DNA of 64,000 nucleotides from Streptomyces sp. NBC_00250 (GTDB lineage: Bacteria; Actinomycetota; Actinomycetes; Streptomycetales; Streptomycetaceae), in contig NZ_CP108088.1 in assembly GCF_036192275.1 (NCBI RefSeq), positions 5,829,501 to 5,893,500 on the forward strand, in the 5' to 3' direction. The translations under genes and the position numbers were made by a program. The notes under the pieces are model-generated. The model was not told the DNA's origin. It saw only the letters and a program-made list of their open reading frames with translations, and made no database searches. Each line of letters opens with the position of its first letter. The stretch's first letter is position 1. Below are positions 1-7,220 of this stretch, piece by piece.

Positions 1-578
1 CCGGATCCGCCAACGGTCTCGCGGGCACCGCGACCGGCGGCTCCAACGCCCGCCCGCTCAGCCAGCAGGCCGGCATCGCGCACTACAAGGAGCTCGGCGG
101 CATCGTCGACAACGCGTCGACGACCTTCTGGGACGACCAGGCGAAGTCCTCGTACTTCTACAAGGACGGCGAGTTCTTCACCGGCCTCAACCAGAAGTCC
201 ATCCAGGCCCGGGTGGACTACGCCAAGCAGCGCGGCCTGGCCGGCGCGATGATGTACTCGCTCCTCGGCCTGGACGACAACGCCACCCTGCTGAAGCAGA
301 TCAACACCGCGCTCGGCGGCACCACCACCCCGCCCACCACGACGCCGCCGACCACCCCGCCGACGACGCCCCCGACCACCACGCCTCCGACGACCCCGCC
401 GACGACCCCGCCCACGGGCTGCGGCTCGCTCCCGGCGTACGTGGCCGGCACCGTCTACAACGCGGGCAACGAGGTCTCCCACAACGGCCGCAAGTACAAG
501 GCCCAGTGGTGGACCCAGAACGAGACGCCGGGCACGACCGGCGAGTGGGGCGTCTGGAAGGACCTCGGCGCCTGCTGA
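1..578 (+). CDS. GH18 chitinase, C-terminal part, with chitin-binding module
   Basis: The gene starts before the window; the open frame enters at base 3. The visible part is the end of a family 18 glycosidase barrel (WDDQAKSSYFYK, then GAMMYSLLGLDD), a Thr/Pro-rich linker made of TTPP/TPP repeats (about bases 315-415), and a C-terminal module of about 50 residues starting at GCGSLPAY with WWTQNETPG and ending in Cys, typical of CBM5/12 chitin-binding domains. The product should be a secreted endo-acting chitinase, but signal peptide and catalytic DxxDxDxE motif lie outside the window, so activity is inferred from family. A strong hairpin follows the stop. Confidence 0.85.
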   Translation, partial: GSANGLAGTATGGSNARPLSQQAGIAHYKELGGIVDNASTTFWDDQAKSSYFYKDGEFFTGLNQKSIQARVDYAKQRGLAGAMMYSLLGLDDNATLLKQINTALGGTTTPPTTTPPTTPPTTPPTTTPPTTPPTTPPTGCGSLPAYVAGTVYNAGNEVSHNGRKYKAQWWTQNETPGTTGEWGVWKDLGAC

Positions 579-627
579 GTCCCCGACCGGCCCAGTCCCC
601 CTGAGCGGCCGAACCCCTCATGAACCG

Positions 628-664
628 CTGCCCCCGCCCGGAATGTCCCTCCGGCCGGGGGCAG
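628..664. terminator. Bidirectional hairpin between chitinase and GGDEF/EAL gene
   Basis: Fourteen-base arms (628-641 and 651-664) pair with one mismatch around a 9-base loop. It lies between two convergent genes and has no U-tract, as is usual in Streptomyces, so it may stop transcription from either side. Confidence 0.65.
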
Positions 665-666
665 TT

Positions 667-773
667 CCATGCCCTCGTACGGCGGGTGCGGTCCCATGCC
701 CTCGTACGGCGGGTGCGGTCCCATGCCCTCGTACGGCGGGTGCGGTTCCATGCCTTCGTCGGGCGGTGCGGTC
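667..773. repeat. 27-bp tandem repeat, three perfect copies plus a degenerate one
   Basis: The unit begins CCATGCCCTCGTACGGCGGG. Copies start at 667, 694 and 721 and are identical except for the last base of the third; a diverged fourth copy runs from 748. The array is intergenic, between the terminator hairpin and the 3' end of the GGDEF/EAL gene. Its period is a multiple of 3 and it is open in several frames, but it has no recognisable product. Confidence 0.8.
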
Positions 774-803
774 CCAAGCCTTCGCGCGGCGGGTGCGCGG
801 GCC

Positions 804-2837
804 TCAGACCGGCAGCGGTTCCGTGCCGATCAGCTCCGCGATACGGTCCGGGGTCACCGCCCGCGAGTACAGCCAGCCCTGCCCGGTGTCGCAGCCGATC
901 CTGCGCAGCCGGCTCGCCTGACCCGAGGTCTCGACGCACTCGGCGGTGACCGTCAGCCCCAGCCGGTGCGCCAGCTGCACCAGCGCCTCGACGATGAGCT
1001 CGTCCGCCGGGTTGGCGTGCTCCTCGTCCTGGAAGCCGCGGACGAAGGAGCCGTCCAGCTTCAGTACGGAGACCGGCAGCCGGCTGAGGTAGGCCAGGTT
1101 CGAGTAGCCGGTGCCGAAGTCGTCGATCGCGATCCGCACGCCCATGTCGCTCAGCGCCTGGAGCGCCTGGAGCGGCCGCCCGGCCGAGCCCATCACGGCG
1201 GACTCGGTGAGCTCCAGCTGGAGCAGGTGCGGGGCCAGGCCCGTCTCCGCGAGGATGCCGGCGACATCGGCGACCAGGTCGGAGTCCCAGACCTGCCGGA
1301 CCGCCACGTTGACGCTCACGAAGAGCGGGCGCTCGCGCGGATGGTCCTTCTGCCACTGCCGGGCCTGCCGGCAGGCCGTGCGGAGCACCCAGCGGCCCAG
1401 CTCCACGATGGAGCCGTCCTCCTCGGCGATCCCGATGAACCGATTCGGCGCGAGCTGGCCGAACTGCGGGTGGTTCCAGCGCACCAGCGCCTCCACCCCG
1501 CGCACCGCCCCGTCCGTCAGATCCACGAGCGGCTGGTACTCCAGGGCGAACTCCCCGCGCTCCACGGCCGGGCGCAGGGTGGAGGAGAGCGCCTGCCGGG
1601 TCATCCGGTGCGCGTTGCGCTCCGGGTCGAAGAGGGTCCAGCGGGCCTTGCCGTCCGCCTTCGCCCAGTACAGCGTGGTGTCCGCGTCCTGCATGAGGGC
1701 GGTCGCCGTCGTCCCGCATCCGGAGCGCTCGACCACGCCGATCGAGGCGGAGACCGAGAGCCGCTGACCGCCCAGGTCGAAGGGCTGCTGGAGCGCGCAC
1801 AGCACCGAGCGGGCCAGATCGGCGAGTTGCTCCGTACCGGTGGAGTCCTCGACCAGGATCGCGAACTCGTCCCCGCCGAGCCGCGCCACGAGGTGGCCGC
1901 CGCTGCGGGTGTAGCCGTCGCTGTCCGCACACTCCGTCAGCCGGGCGGCCACGGCGGCGAGAAGCCGGTCGCCGACACGGTGGCCGAGGGTGTCGTTGAC
2001 GGCCTTGAAGCCGTCGAGGTCCAGGTAGCAGAGACCGATCCGCCCTGTTCTGCCATACCCGTACGACTCGTACGACGAGCTGATCGTTTCGCCTGGACCG
2101 GGCCTGCCGGGCCGCTCGGGCCTCTCGGTGCCGTCGGTCCGCTCGGCGTCCCGGGCGTCGCAGGCGTCCAGGGCGTCCTGCGCGGAGGCCTCCAGGGCCG
2201 CCGAGAGACGCTCGAAGAACAGGGCCCGGTTGGGCAGTCGGGTCACCGGGTCGTGCATCTGGAGGTGGCGCAGCCGTGCCTGGAGTTCGCGCCGGTCGCT
2301 GATGTCCGCGATCGACAGCAGGACGCGCCGGCTGTCGGGGACGGGGGCGACCGTGACCTCGGCCCACAGCGAGCGGCCGTCGGCGTGCTTGAGGCGGCGG
2401 GTGCAGCGGAAGCGGGAGCGGCGGCCGCGCAGCACCTCGCGGTACGCGTGCCAGGTGCGCCCGTCGGACGCGAGGTCGACGAGATCGGCGGCGGCCTGCT
2501 CCCGGAGCGCCTCCGGCGCGGTGCCGAGGAGGACGCCGAAGGAGTCGTTGGCCGCGATGACGACCCCGTCCTGGTCGACGACGGCCATGGCGAGCTGGGC
2601 GACCCGGAAGGCGGCGCGGTAGTCCCGGAGTTCGGCGGAGAGGCGCTCGACGTGAGGCTCGGTACGGCGCTCGGCCTGGTGCTCGACGCGTGGTTCCGCG
2701 CGGTGGCCCACGTGAGGCTCCGCGCGGTGCTCGGTGCCACGGGCCTGGGCCTCGGGGTGACGCTCCGTGAGTGCGCGGGTCGCCGCGTGCGTCTCCGGCG
2801 GCTCTGGGTGCACCGGTCCTTCGGGGATTCCGTTCAC
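804..2837 (-). CDS. cdgA: PAS-GGDEF-EAL cyclic-di-GMP turnover protein (CdgA-like)
   Basis: Cytosolic-looking protein of 677 aa with a variable N-terminus rich in H/R/A/E/P, then a PAS sensor domain (VVDQDGVVIAANDSFG), a GGDEF diguanylate cyclase domain with intact GGDEF (ARLGGDEFAIL) and a C-terminal EAL phosphodiesterase domain with intact EAL (VEALVRWNHP) and DDFGTGYS. Both catalytic signatures are present, so it could make and degrade c-di-GMP. I chose GTG at 2837 because GGGAG sits 7 bases upstream; the frame stays open to 3212. The domain order and the surrounding gene order match S. coelicolor CdgA, a known BldD target; RmdA has the same domain order, so the name rests on synteny. No transmembrane segment was seen. 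Confidence 0.8.
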   Translation of the reverse strand: MNGIPEGPVHPEPPETHAATRALTERHPEAQARGTEHRAEPHVGHRAEPRVEHQAERRTEPHVERLSAELRDYRAAFRVAQLAMAVVDQDGVVIAANDSFGVLLGTAPEALREQAAADLVDLASDGRTWHAYREVLRGRRSRFRCTRRLKHADGRSLWAEVTVAPVPDSRRVLLSIADISDRRELQARLRHLQMHDPVTRLPNRALFFERLSAALEASAQDALDACDARDAERTDGTERPERPGRPGPGETISSSYESYGYGRTGRIGLCYLDLDGFKAVNDTLGHRVGDRLLAAVAARLTECADSDGYTRSGGHLVARLGGDEFAILVEDSTGTEQLADLARSVLCALQQPFDLGGQRLSVSASIGVVERSGCGTTATALMQDADTTLYWAKADGKARWTLFDPERNAHRMTRQALSSTLRPAVERGEFALEYQPLVDLTDGAVRGVEALVRWNHPQFGQLAPNRFIGIAEEDGSIVELGRWVLRTACRQARQWQKDHPRERPLFVSVNVAVRQVWDSDLVADVAGILAETGLAPHLLQLELTESAVMGSAGRPLQALQALSDMGVRIAIDDFGTGYSNLAYLSRLPVSVLKLDGSFVRGFQDEEHANPADELIVEALVQLAHRLGLTVTAECVETSGQASRLRRIGCDTGQGWLYSRAVTPDRIAELIGTEPLPV

Positions 2838-3038
2838 CGCTCGCTCCCGTAGTGCAGTCGGGCCGGTCACATGTGGTCGGGACGGTCGGCCGAGGAAGAG
2901 TGTGCCGATCATAGAGCCCGTACGGGGGAGCCTTCCAGCTCCGAGGCGCCCGCGGGGGGCGTCCGCCGCTGTGAGGCTGCCCACCGGCACACCCCGCCCG
3001 ATCGTTTCTGCGCGGGTCTGACACGGGTCGACGACGAC

Positions 3039-3068
3039 GTGACCGAATGTGACTTTCCGTGAGCCGAA
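3039..3068. promoter_or_regulatory. Three GTGA direct repeats with exact 10-bp period
   Basis: GTGAC at 3039, GTGAC at 3049 and GTGA at 3059 are spaced by one helical turn in the divergent region (2838-3193) between the c-di-GMP gene and the metalloprotease gene. Such phased direct repeats are typical of binding sites for OmpR-type or similar regulators. The binding protein is unknown. Nothing else clear was seen in this 356-bp region. Confidence 0.35.
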
Positions 3069-3193
3069 GCGCGCTCGTGTCGCGTCGACCCCATGGCGCG
3101 CCCTCACCCGACCGGGGCAGCGGAAACATGCGAAACGCCGCGAATCGTCACAAGGTGGTTGAGGAGTCCCGCTTTGCCGAACCGGAGGTCCAC

Positions 3194-4444
3194 GTGAGGG
3201 GTCAGCAGCCACCCGGGGGAGTGGAACGCTCGCGGCTGCGTGCCGGTGCGGCGGCCCTCACCTCGTTCGCCGCCCTGGCCGCCACCGGGCTCGTCGCCGG
3301 CCCCGCCGTCGGCGCCCCCTCGGCGAGTCCCTGCGCCCTGCCCCGCACGGCCGCCCATCACTCGCTCGGCCTCGACACCTGGAACAGGTCGTATCCCCGC
3401 CCCGACCGCACCCTCGACGCGGTCATGATCTTCCTGTCCTTCCCGGACTCCGAGCCGCTCACCGATCCGGCCGAACTCGCAGCCGACCACTTCCCCGCCA
3501 CCAGCGAGTTCTTCACCCGTGCCTCCTACGGGCGCTTCGCCCTGCGCCCGCACGCCCAGCACGTCTGGACCCCGATGCCCAAGGAGTCGAGCGCGTACGG
3601 CATACGGCGTGACTGGGACACCGGTCAGCGCAACGCCTACCTCCGCGACGCGATCGGCGCCGCCGACGCGAGCGTCGACTTCTCCCGGTACGACATCGTC
3701 TACCTGGTCGCCGACCCGGACGCGCCCGGCGTGGACTCCGACGCGACCAAGGTCGTCAACCTCGAACGCCCGATGGAGGTCGACGGCACCGAGATCAAGC
3801 GGGTCGTCACCGTCTTCGAGCGGCACCCGCCGGACCGCAACGTCCTGGCCCACGAGACCGGGCACGTCTTCGACCTGCCCGACCTCTACCACCGCCCGGC
3901 GGACGGCAAGGGCGACTGGGACACCCATGTGGGTGACTGGGACGTCATGGGCAGCCAGTTCGGGCTCTCCCCGGACCTCTTCGGCTGGCACAAGTGGAAG
4001 CTCGGCTGGCTCTCCCGCGCCCAGGTGACCTGCGTCCAGGGCCCGGGCCCCCGGATGGTGAGCCTGGAGCCGACCGACACGCAGCCGGCGGTCGGCGCCA
4101 GCCTCGGCACCCGGCTCGCCGTGGTCCGTACGGGCCCCGACAGCGCTCTCGCGGTCGAGGCCAGGAGCAGCGCCGGGAACAACGCCGAGACCTGCACCGA
4201 GGGCGTCCTCGTCTACCGGATCCGGGGCGGCGCGGCCTCCGGCGACGGACCGGTCGAGGTCGTCGACGCCCACCCGCGCACCGAGGCCTGCTGGGACCGC
4301 TCCGTCTACCCGCCGCTCGCGGACGCCCCCCTGGAGGAGGGCGAGACGCTCACCGTGCCGGGGACGGGGGTCCGGGTCGAGGTCACGGCACGCACCGTGA
4401 CGGGTGCCTGGACGGTCAGGATCACACCGCCCGCCGTCGGGTGA
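3194..4444 (+). CDS. Secreted M6-family-like zinc metalloprotease
   Basis: 416 aa. An N-terminal Ala-rich hydrophobic segment (about residues 15-42, LTSFAALAATGLVAGPAVGA) looks like a signal peptide, so the product is probably exported. The zinc-binding motif HETGHVFDLPDLY is at H220-E221-H224, followed by GDWDVMGSQFG, as in immune-inhibitor-A/M6-type peptidases (HExxH with LPDLY). The C-terminal third looks like a beta-rich accessory region. The frame is open from 3059, but GTG at 3194 has GGAGG at 3184-3188 and puts the signal peptide at the start, so it is preferred. The gene stands alone and ends just before a strong terminator. Substrate unknown. Confidence 0.78.
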   Translation: MRGQQPPGGVERSRLRAGAAALTSFAALAATGLVAGPAVGAPSASPCALPRTAAHHSLGLDTWNRSYPRPDRTLDAVMIFLSFPDSEPLTDPAELAADHFPATSEFFTRASYGRFALRPHAQHVWTPMPKESSAYGIRRDWDTGQRNAYLRDAIGAADASVDFSRYDIVYLVADPDAPGVDSDATKVVNLERPMEVDGTEIKRVVTVFERHPPDRNVLAHETGHVFDLPDLYHRPADGKGDWDTHVGDWDVMGSQFGLSPDLFGWHKWKLGWLSRAQVTCVQGPGPRMVSLEPTDTQPAVGASLGTRLAVVRTGPDSALAVEARSSAGNNAETCTEGVLVYRIRGGAASGDGPVEVVDAHPRTEACWDRSVYPPLADAPLEEGETLTVPGTGVRVEVTARTVTGAWTVRITPPAVG

Positions 4445-4475
4445 GCGGACGCGTCCGGGGCCTGCGCCCGAACAC

Positions 4476-4509
4476 GAAGAAGCCCCCCGCTTCCGCGAGG
4501 GGCTTCTTC
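4476..4509. terminator. Terminator serving metalloprotease gene and tRNA-Lys
   Basis: Arms GAAGAAGCCCC and GGGGCTTCTTC pair around a short loop. It lies between the end of the plus-strand protease gene and the 3' end of the minus-strand tRNA-Lys, and can serve both. Confidence 0.8.
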
Positions 4510-4515
4510 TGTCTG

Positions 4516-4589
4516 TGCGCCGCCAGGGACTCGAACCCCGGACCCGCTGATTAAGAGTCAGCTGCTCTAACCAACTGAGCTAGCGGCGC
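4516..4589 (-). tRNA. tRNA-Lys (anticodon CTT)
   Basis: On the minus strand the 74-base sequence folds as a cloverleaf: acceptor stem GCGCCGC/GCGGCGC, D-arm GCTCAGTTGGTTAGAGC, anticodon stem-loop GCTGA-CTCTTAA-TCAGC with anticodon CTT, and T-loop TTCGAGT. No CCA is encoded. The first 10 bases overlap the 3' end of the upstream same-strand protein gene. Confidence 0.95.
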
Positions 4590-5206
4590 CTGCTGACGTC
4601 GTAGACATTAGCACCCGGATCGGCGGGAGGAAAAATCGATACCCGCACGTCGGCGGCGGAAGCGGCCCGGACGGCCCGCACGCAGGCCCAGAGCACGACC
4701 TCGGGCCCCGGCAGCCAAGGACTCCGGGTGTCGGGTGCCACGAGCCAGCGGGGCCCCGAGGTGCCGGACGGCACGAGCGGCGGCACGGTCACCGCGTCCC
4801 CGGCCCCGTGGCAGAGCGGCCGGGGGACCGCCTCCCCCCACTCCTCCCAGTCCAGGAGGGCCGGCAGTCGCTGGGCCGTGCCGGGTGCGGCGAACAGCAT
4901 CATCCGGCCCCGGTGCACGGCGACGGGACCCGAACCCGGGCCCTCCTCCCACAGCCGGTCCAGCATCCGGCGGCCGAAGACCGGGTCCACGTTGACGACG
5001 TCGAAGACGGTCCCGCAGGGCAGCGCCGCCGGGGAGTCCGGGCGGGCCTCCCAGCGGGTGAGCGCGGCCTCGCGGCCCCCGGTGGCGGAGGCGAGCCAGG
5101 CGGCCCCGTCGGCGGTCACCCGAGCGGTCTGGTGCCGCCCTTCGTCGCCCTCCCGGAGGAACCGGAAGATGTCGTGCGGGGTTTCTTCGCGCAGCCACGT
5201 CGTCAT
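4580..5206 (-). CDS. Conserved Streptomyces protein, possible primase/polymerase-like fold
   Basis: 208 aa from the ATG at 5206 (GGAG just upstream; the frame is open to 5326). The pattern of a GPVAVH strand, then MMLFAAPGTAQRLPALLDWEEWG, CHGAGDAVTVPPL and RWLVAPDTRSPWLPG resembles short actinobacterial proteins usually labelled bifunctional DNA primase/polymerase N-terminal (prim-pol) domain proteins. I do not see a clear catalytic Asp pair, so enzymatic activity is doubtful. The stop codon TAG lies inside the tRNA-Lys gene (10-base overlap), so the mRNA probably runs into the tRNA. Function unknown. Confidence 0.6.
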   Translation of the reverse strand: MTTWLREETPHDIFRFLREGDEGRHQTARVTADGAAWLASATGGREAALTRWEARPDSPAALPCGTVFDVVNVDPVFGRRMLDRLWEEGPGSGPVAVHRGRMMLFAAPGTAQRLPALLDWEEWGEAVPRPLCHGAGDAVTVPPLVPSGTSGPRWLVAPDTRSPWLPGPEVVLWACVRAVRAASAADVRVSIFPPADPGANVYDVSRRR

Positions 5207-5342
5207 GGCTCCAGGTCTACCGGCCGTAATGTCCCGGTCGCCGAGAGTTCGCGGAATTCTGGACAGATGGGGAGGGTGAGGAGTATCGTGCACCCCCGGC
5301 ATATGCCAGGGGTGCTTTTCGGCCACGACCAGGCACTTCCGC

Positions 5343-5435
5343 GTCCGTTCGCCCCCCGGACCTGCTCGGTCCGTGTCCGTTCGGCCTCCCGCGCCTGCTC
5401 GATCCGCGCCCGTTCGGCCTCCCGCGCCCGCTCAG
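5343..5435. repeat. 33-bp degenerate tandem repeat
   Basis: Units start at 5343, 5376 and 5409 with the shared core CCGTTCGGCCTCCCGCGCC (first unit diverged). The array lies in the 225-bp space upstream of 4580-5206 and its last unit runs into the final codons of the gene at 5432-5788. Confidence 0.6.
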
Positions 5436-5788
5436 TCCTCCGCGGGTCGGCCGTTCGTCCGGATGAGGTCGCGGCCGAACTCGATCATCTTCCGGGCGTA
5501 GTCCTCGGTCCACTGCGCCCGCTCGGCGACATCCGCCGGCGTCAGCCGGTCGAACCGGCGCGGATCGGCCAGCTGCGCCGCCGCGATGGCCTGGAACTCC
5601 GTCGCGCGGTCGGTCGCCGCGCGGAACGCCAGGGTCAGCTCCGTCGCGCGGGACAGCAGCTCCCGCGGATCCTCTATCGACTCCAGGTCGAAGAAGTGCT
5701 CCGGGTCGGCGGTCGCCTCGGCAGGCTCGAAGACCAGCGGTGCCGGCCTGAGCCGCCGCTGTCCGCTCCGCTCCGCGGGTTCCGCCAT
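5432..5788 (-). CDS. Small conserved hypothetical protein
   Basis: 118 aa starting MAEPAERSG at 5788, chosen because GAGGAG is placed 7 bases upstream; an ATG at 5806 is the alternative. The protein is acidic and Ala-rich, predicted mostly helical (ATELTLAFRAATDRATEFQAIAAAQLAD, written here only as a span around residues 50-75), with no signal peptide, membrane segment or catalytic motif. It resembles short hypothetical proteins conserved in Streptomyces. No function can be given. Confidence 0.55.
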   Translation of the reverse strand: MAEPAERSGQRRLRPAPLVFEPAEATADPEHFFDLESIEDPRELLSRATELTLAFRAATDRATEFQAIAAAQLADPRRFDRLTPADVAERAQWTEDYARKMIEFGRDLIRTNGRPAED

Positions 5789-5919
5789 CGTCGTTCTCCT
5801 CTTCACGCTTCACGCACCGGTGCTTCGCGCACCGGCCCTTCGCATACGGGCGGCCCGGAACCCCGGGCCGTCTTCCATTCTCCCGCGCCCCGCAAGAGGG
5901 CGTCAGGGCCGAGGTCCGG

Positions 5920-6534
5920 TCAGCCGTCGAGACCGCGCAGGAGCAGCCGCAGGCCGCCGAAGAACTCCTGGTCGGGGTCGACCTCGCCGGCCGTCCGCGC
6001 GGTCTGCGTCAGATACGGGAAGCGGTCCTCGGGCAGCGCGGCGATGGCCGACGTGCCCGCTCCGGCCAGCGGCCCGAGGTGTTCGAGCTGGATCGCCCCG
6101 GTGACGTACCCGTGGAGCGCGCGCAGGGCGACGACCCGTCGTGCGCCGTCGATGCCCGCCTCGGTCAGGATGCCGAGCACGGTCTCCGACCAGAGCAGGC
6201 CTCCGGGTGCGCGGTGCCGGTGGGTGAGGGTCAGCCGGACGGCTTCGGGGTGGCGGACGACGGCGTCGCGCAGCCGCCCGACCATGGTCTCGATCCGGTC
6301 CCGCCAGGGGGCGTCCGCGGCGGGCGGTGCGGTGTCCATGTCGCCGAGGACGCGGTCGGCCACGAGCCCCTCCAACTCCTCGCGGTCGGCGACGTAGCGG
6401 TAGAGCCCCATGGGGCTCATGCCGAGTTCCTTGGCGACGGTGCGCATGGAGAGGGCGGCGAGTCCGTCGCGGTCGATGACGGCGAGGGCGGCGGCGGCCA
6501 GCCGGTCCGGGGTGAGGGAGCGAGGTCGTGGCAT
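5920..6534 (-). CDS. TetR-family transcriptional regulator
   Basis: 204 aa. The N-terminal helix-turn-helix domain (residues about 8-55) has LDRDGLAALSMRTVAKELGMS-like spacing ending in MGLYRYVADREEL, the standard TetR recognition region. The C-terminal ligand domain resembles the TetR_C tetracycline-repressor class (LRALHGYVTGAIQLE). The start MPRPRSLTP at 6534 fits the family; the frame continues to 6651. It is divergent from the peroxiredoxin-like gene with a repeated sequence between them, so it probably represses itself and that gene. The ligand is unknown. Confidence 0.85.
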   Translation of the reverse strand: MPRPRSLTPDRLAAAALAVIDRDGLAALSMRTVAKELGMSPMGLYRYVADREELEGLVADRVLGDMDTAPPAADAPWRDRIETMVGRLRDAVVRHPEAVRLTLTHRHRAPGGLLWSETVLGILTEAGIDGARRVVALRALHGYVTGAIQLEHLGPLAGAGTSAIAALPEDRFPYLTQTARTAGEVDPDQEFFGGLRLLLRGLDG

Positions 6535-6547
6535 GACGGTTGACAGC

Positions 6548-6591
6548 GTACGCCCTACGCCTACCCTGTTAGGAGTACGCCGTACGCCTAC
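6548..6591. promoter_or_regulatory. Putative operator between TetR and peroxiredoxin-like genes
   Basis: Two 17-bp direct repeats, GTACGCCCTACGCCTAC (6548-6564) and GTACGCCGTACGCCTAC (6575-6591), flank a TTAGGAG stretch that could be a -10 for the rightward gene. Placement in the 71-bp divergent gap makes it the likely TetR target. Confidence 0.5.
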
Positions 6592-6605
6592 GAGGATGGT
6601 GTCCC

Positions 6606-7220
6606 ATGCGCATGTCCCCGACCTCACCCCTGCCCCGGACCCGGCCGGCACCCGGCGACTCCGTGCCGCCCCGCACCCTCACCCCGGTCCTCGGGTCCGT
6701 GCTGACCCTTCCGGACCCCGGACGGACCACCCACGTCCAGTTCCGCCGCTTCGCGGGCTGCCCCGTCTGCAACCTCCACCTGCGGTCGGTGGCCCGGCGC
6801 CACGAGGAGATCGAGCGGGCCGGGATCCGCGAGGTCGTGTTCTTCCACTCGCCCGCGGAGGAGCTCCGCGAGCACGTGGCCCACCTGCCGTTCGCCGTCG
6901 TCGCCGACCCCGACAAGGTGCTGTACGCCGAGTTCGGCGTGGAGTCCCACCGCCGGGCCCTGCTCGACCCGCGCGGCTGGCCCGCGATCGTCGGGGGTGT
7001 GCTCCGCGACGCCTGGCGGCTGCTCCGGGGGAGGGGCCGGCTGCCGGCCGGTGCGCAGCCGGCCGGTCGCCTCGGTCTCCCCGCCGACTTCCTGATCACG
7101 CCCGACGGCCGGGTCGCCGCCGCGAAGTACGGCGAGCACGTCTACGACCAGTGGTCGGTCGACGAACTCCTCACCCTGGCGGCGGAACTCGGGGCGGGGA
7201 AGCTCAGGGCGTCCAGCTGA
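6606..7220 (+). CDS. Peroxiredoxin-like (AhpC/TSA) thioredoxin-fold protein
   Basis: 204 aa. After a Pro-rich start, VQFRRFAGCPVCNLHLR has the CxxC active-site-like motif of AhpC/TSA-like proteins, followed by a helix, the strand EVVFFHSPAEEL and later FLITPDGRVAAAKYG, the usual thioredoxin-fold order. It probably acts in the cytosol as a thiol peroxidase or disulfide reductase; the exact activity is not determined by sequence. GAGGATGG before the ATG at 6606 serves as ribosome binding site; a second ATG is at 6612. It is divergent from the TetR gene and its last 17 bases overlap the convergent helicase gene. Confidence 0.75.
   Translation: MRMSPTSPLPRTRPAPGDSVPPRTLTPVLGSVLTLPDPGRTTHVQFRRFAGCPVCNLHLRSVARRHEEIERAGIREVVFFHSPAEELREHVAHLPFAVVADPDKVLYAEFGVESHRRALLDPRGWPAIVGGVLRDAWRLLRGRGRLPAGAQPAGRLGLPADFLITPDGRVAAAKYGEHVYDQWSVDELLTLAAELGAGKLRASS

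Noticed and set aside
3039..3068. GTGAC repeats considered as a BldD or PhoP box
   Set aside because: The BldD site is an inverted repeat with TCAC, and PhoP boxes are 11-bp GTTCACC-type repeats; neither fits.
301..3129. A 942-codon open frame on the minus strand across the chitinase end and the c-di-GMP gene
   Set aside because: Same strand as the GGDEF/EAL gene but in a wrong frame, Arg/Pro-rich, and it runs through the terminator and the tandem repeat.
4516..4589. tRNA-Lys as an attachment site of an integrated element
   Set aside because: No integrase, no duplicated tRNA 3' end and no mobile-element genes are found on either side within the window.
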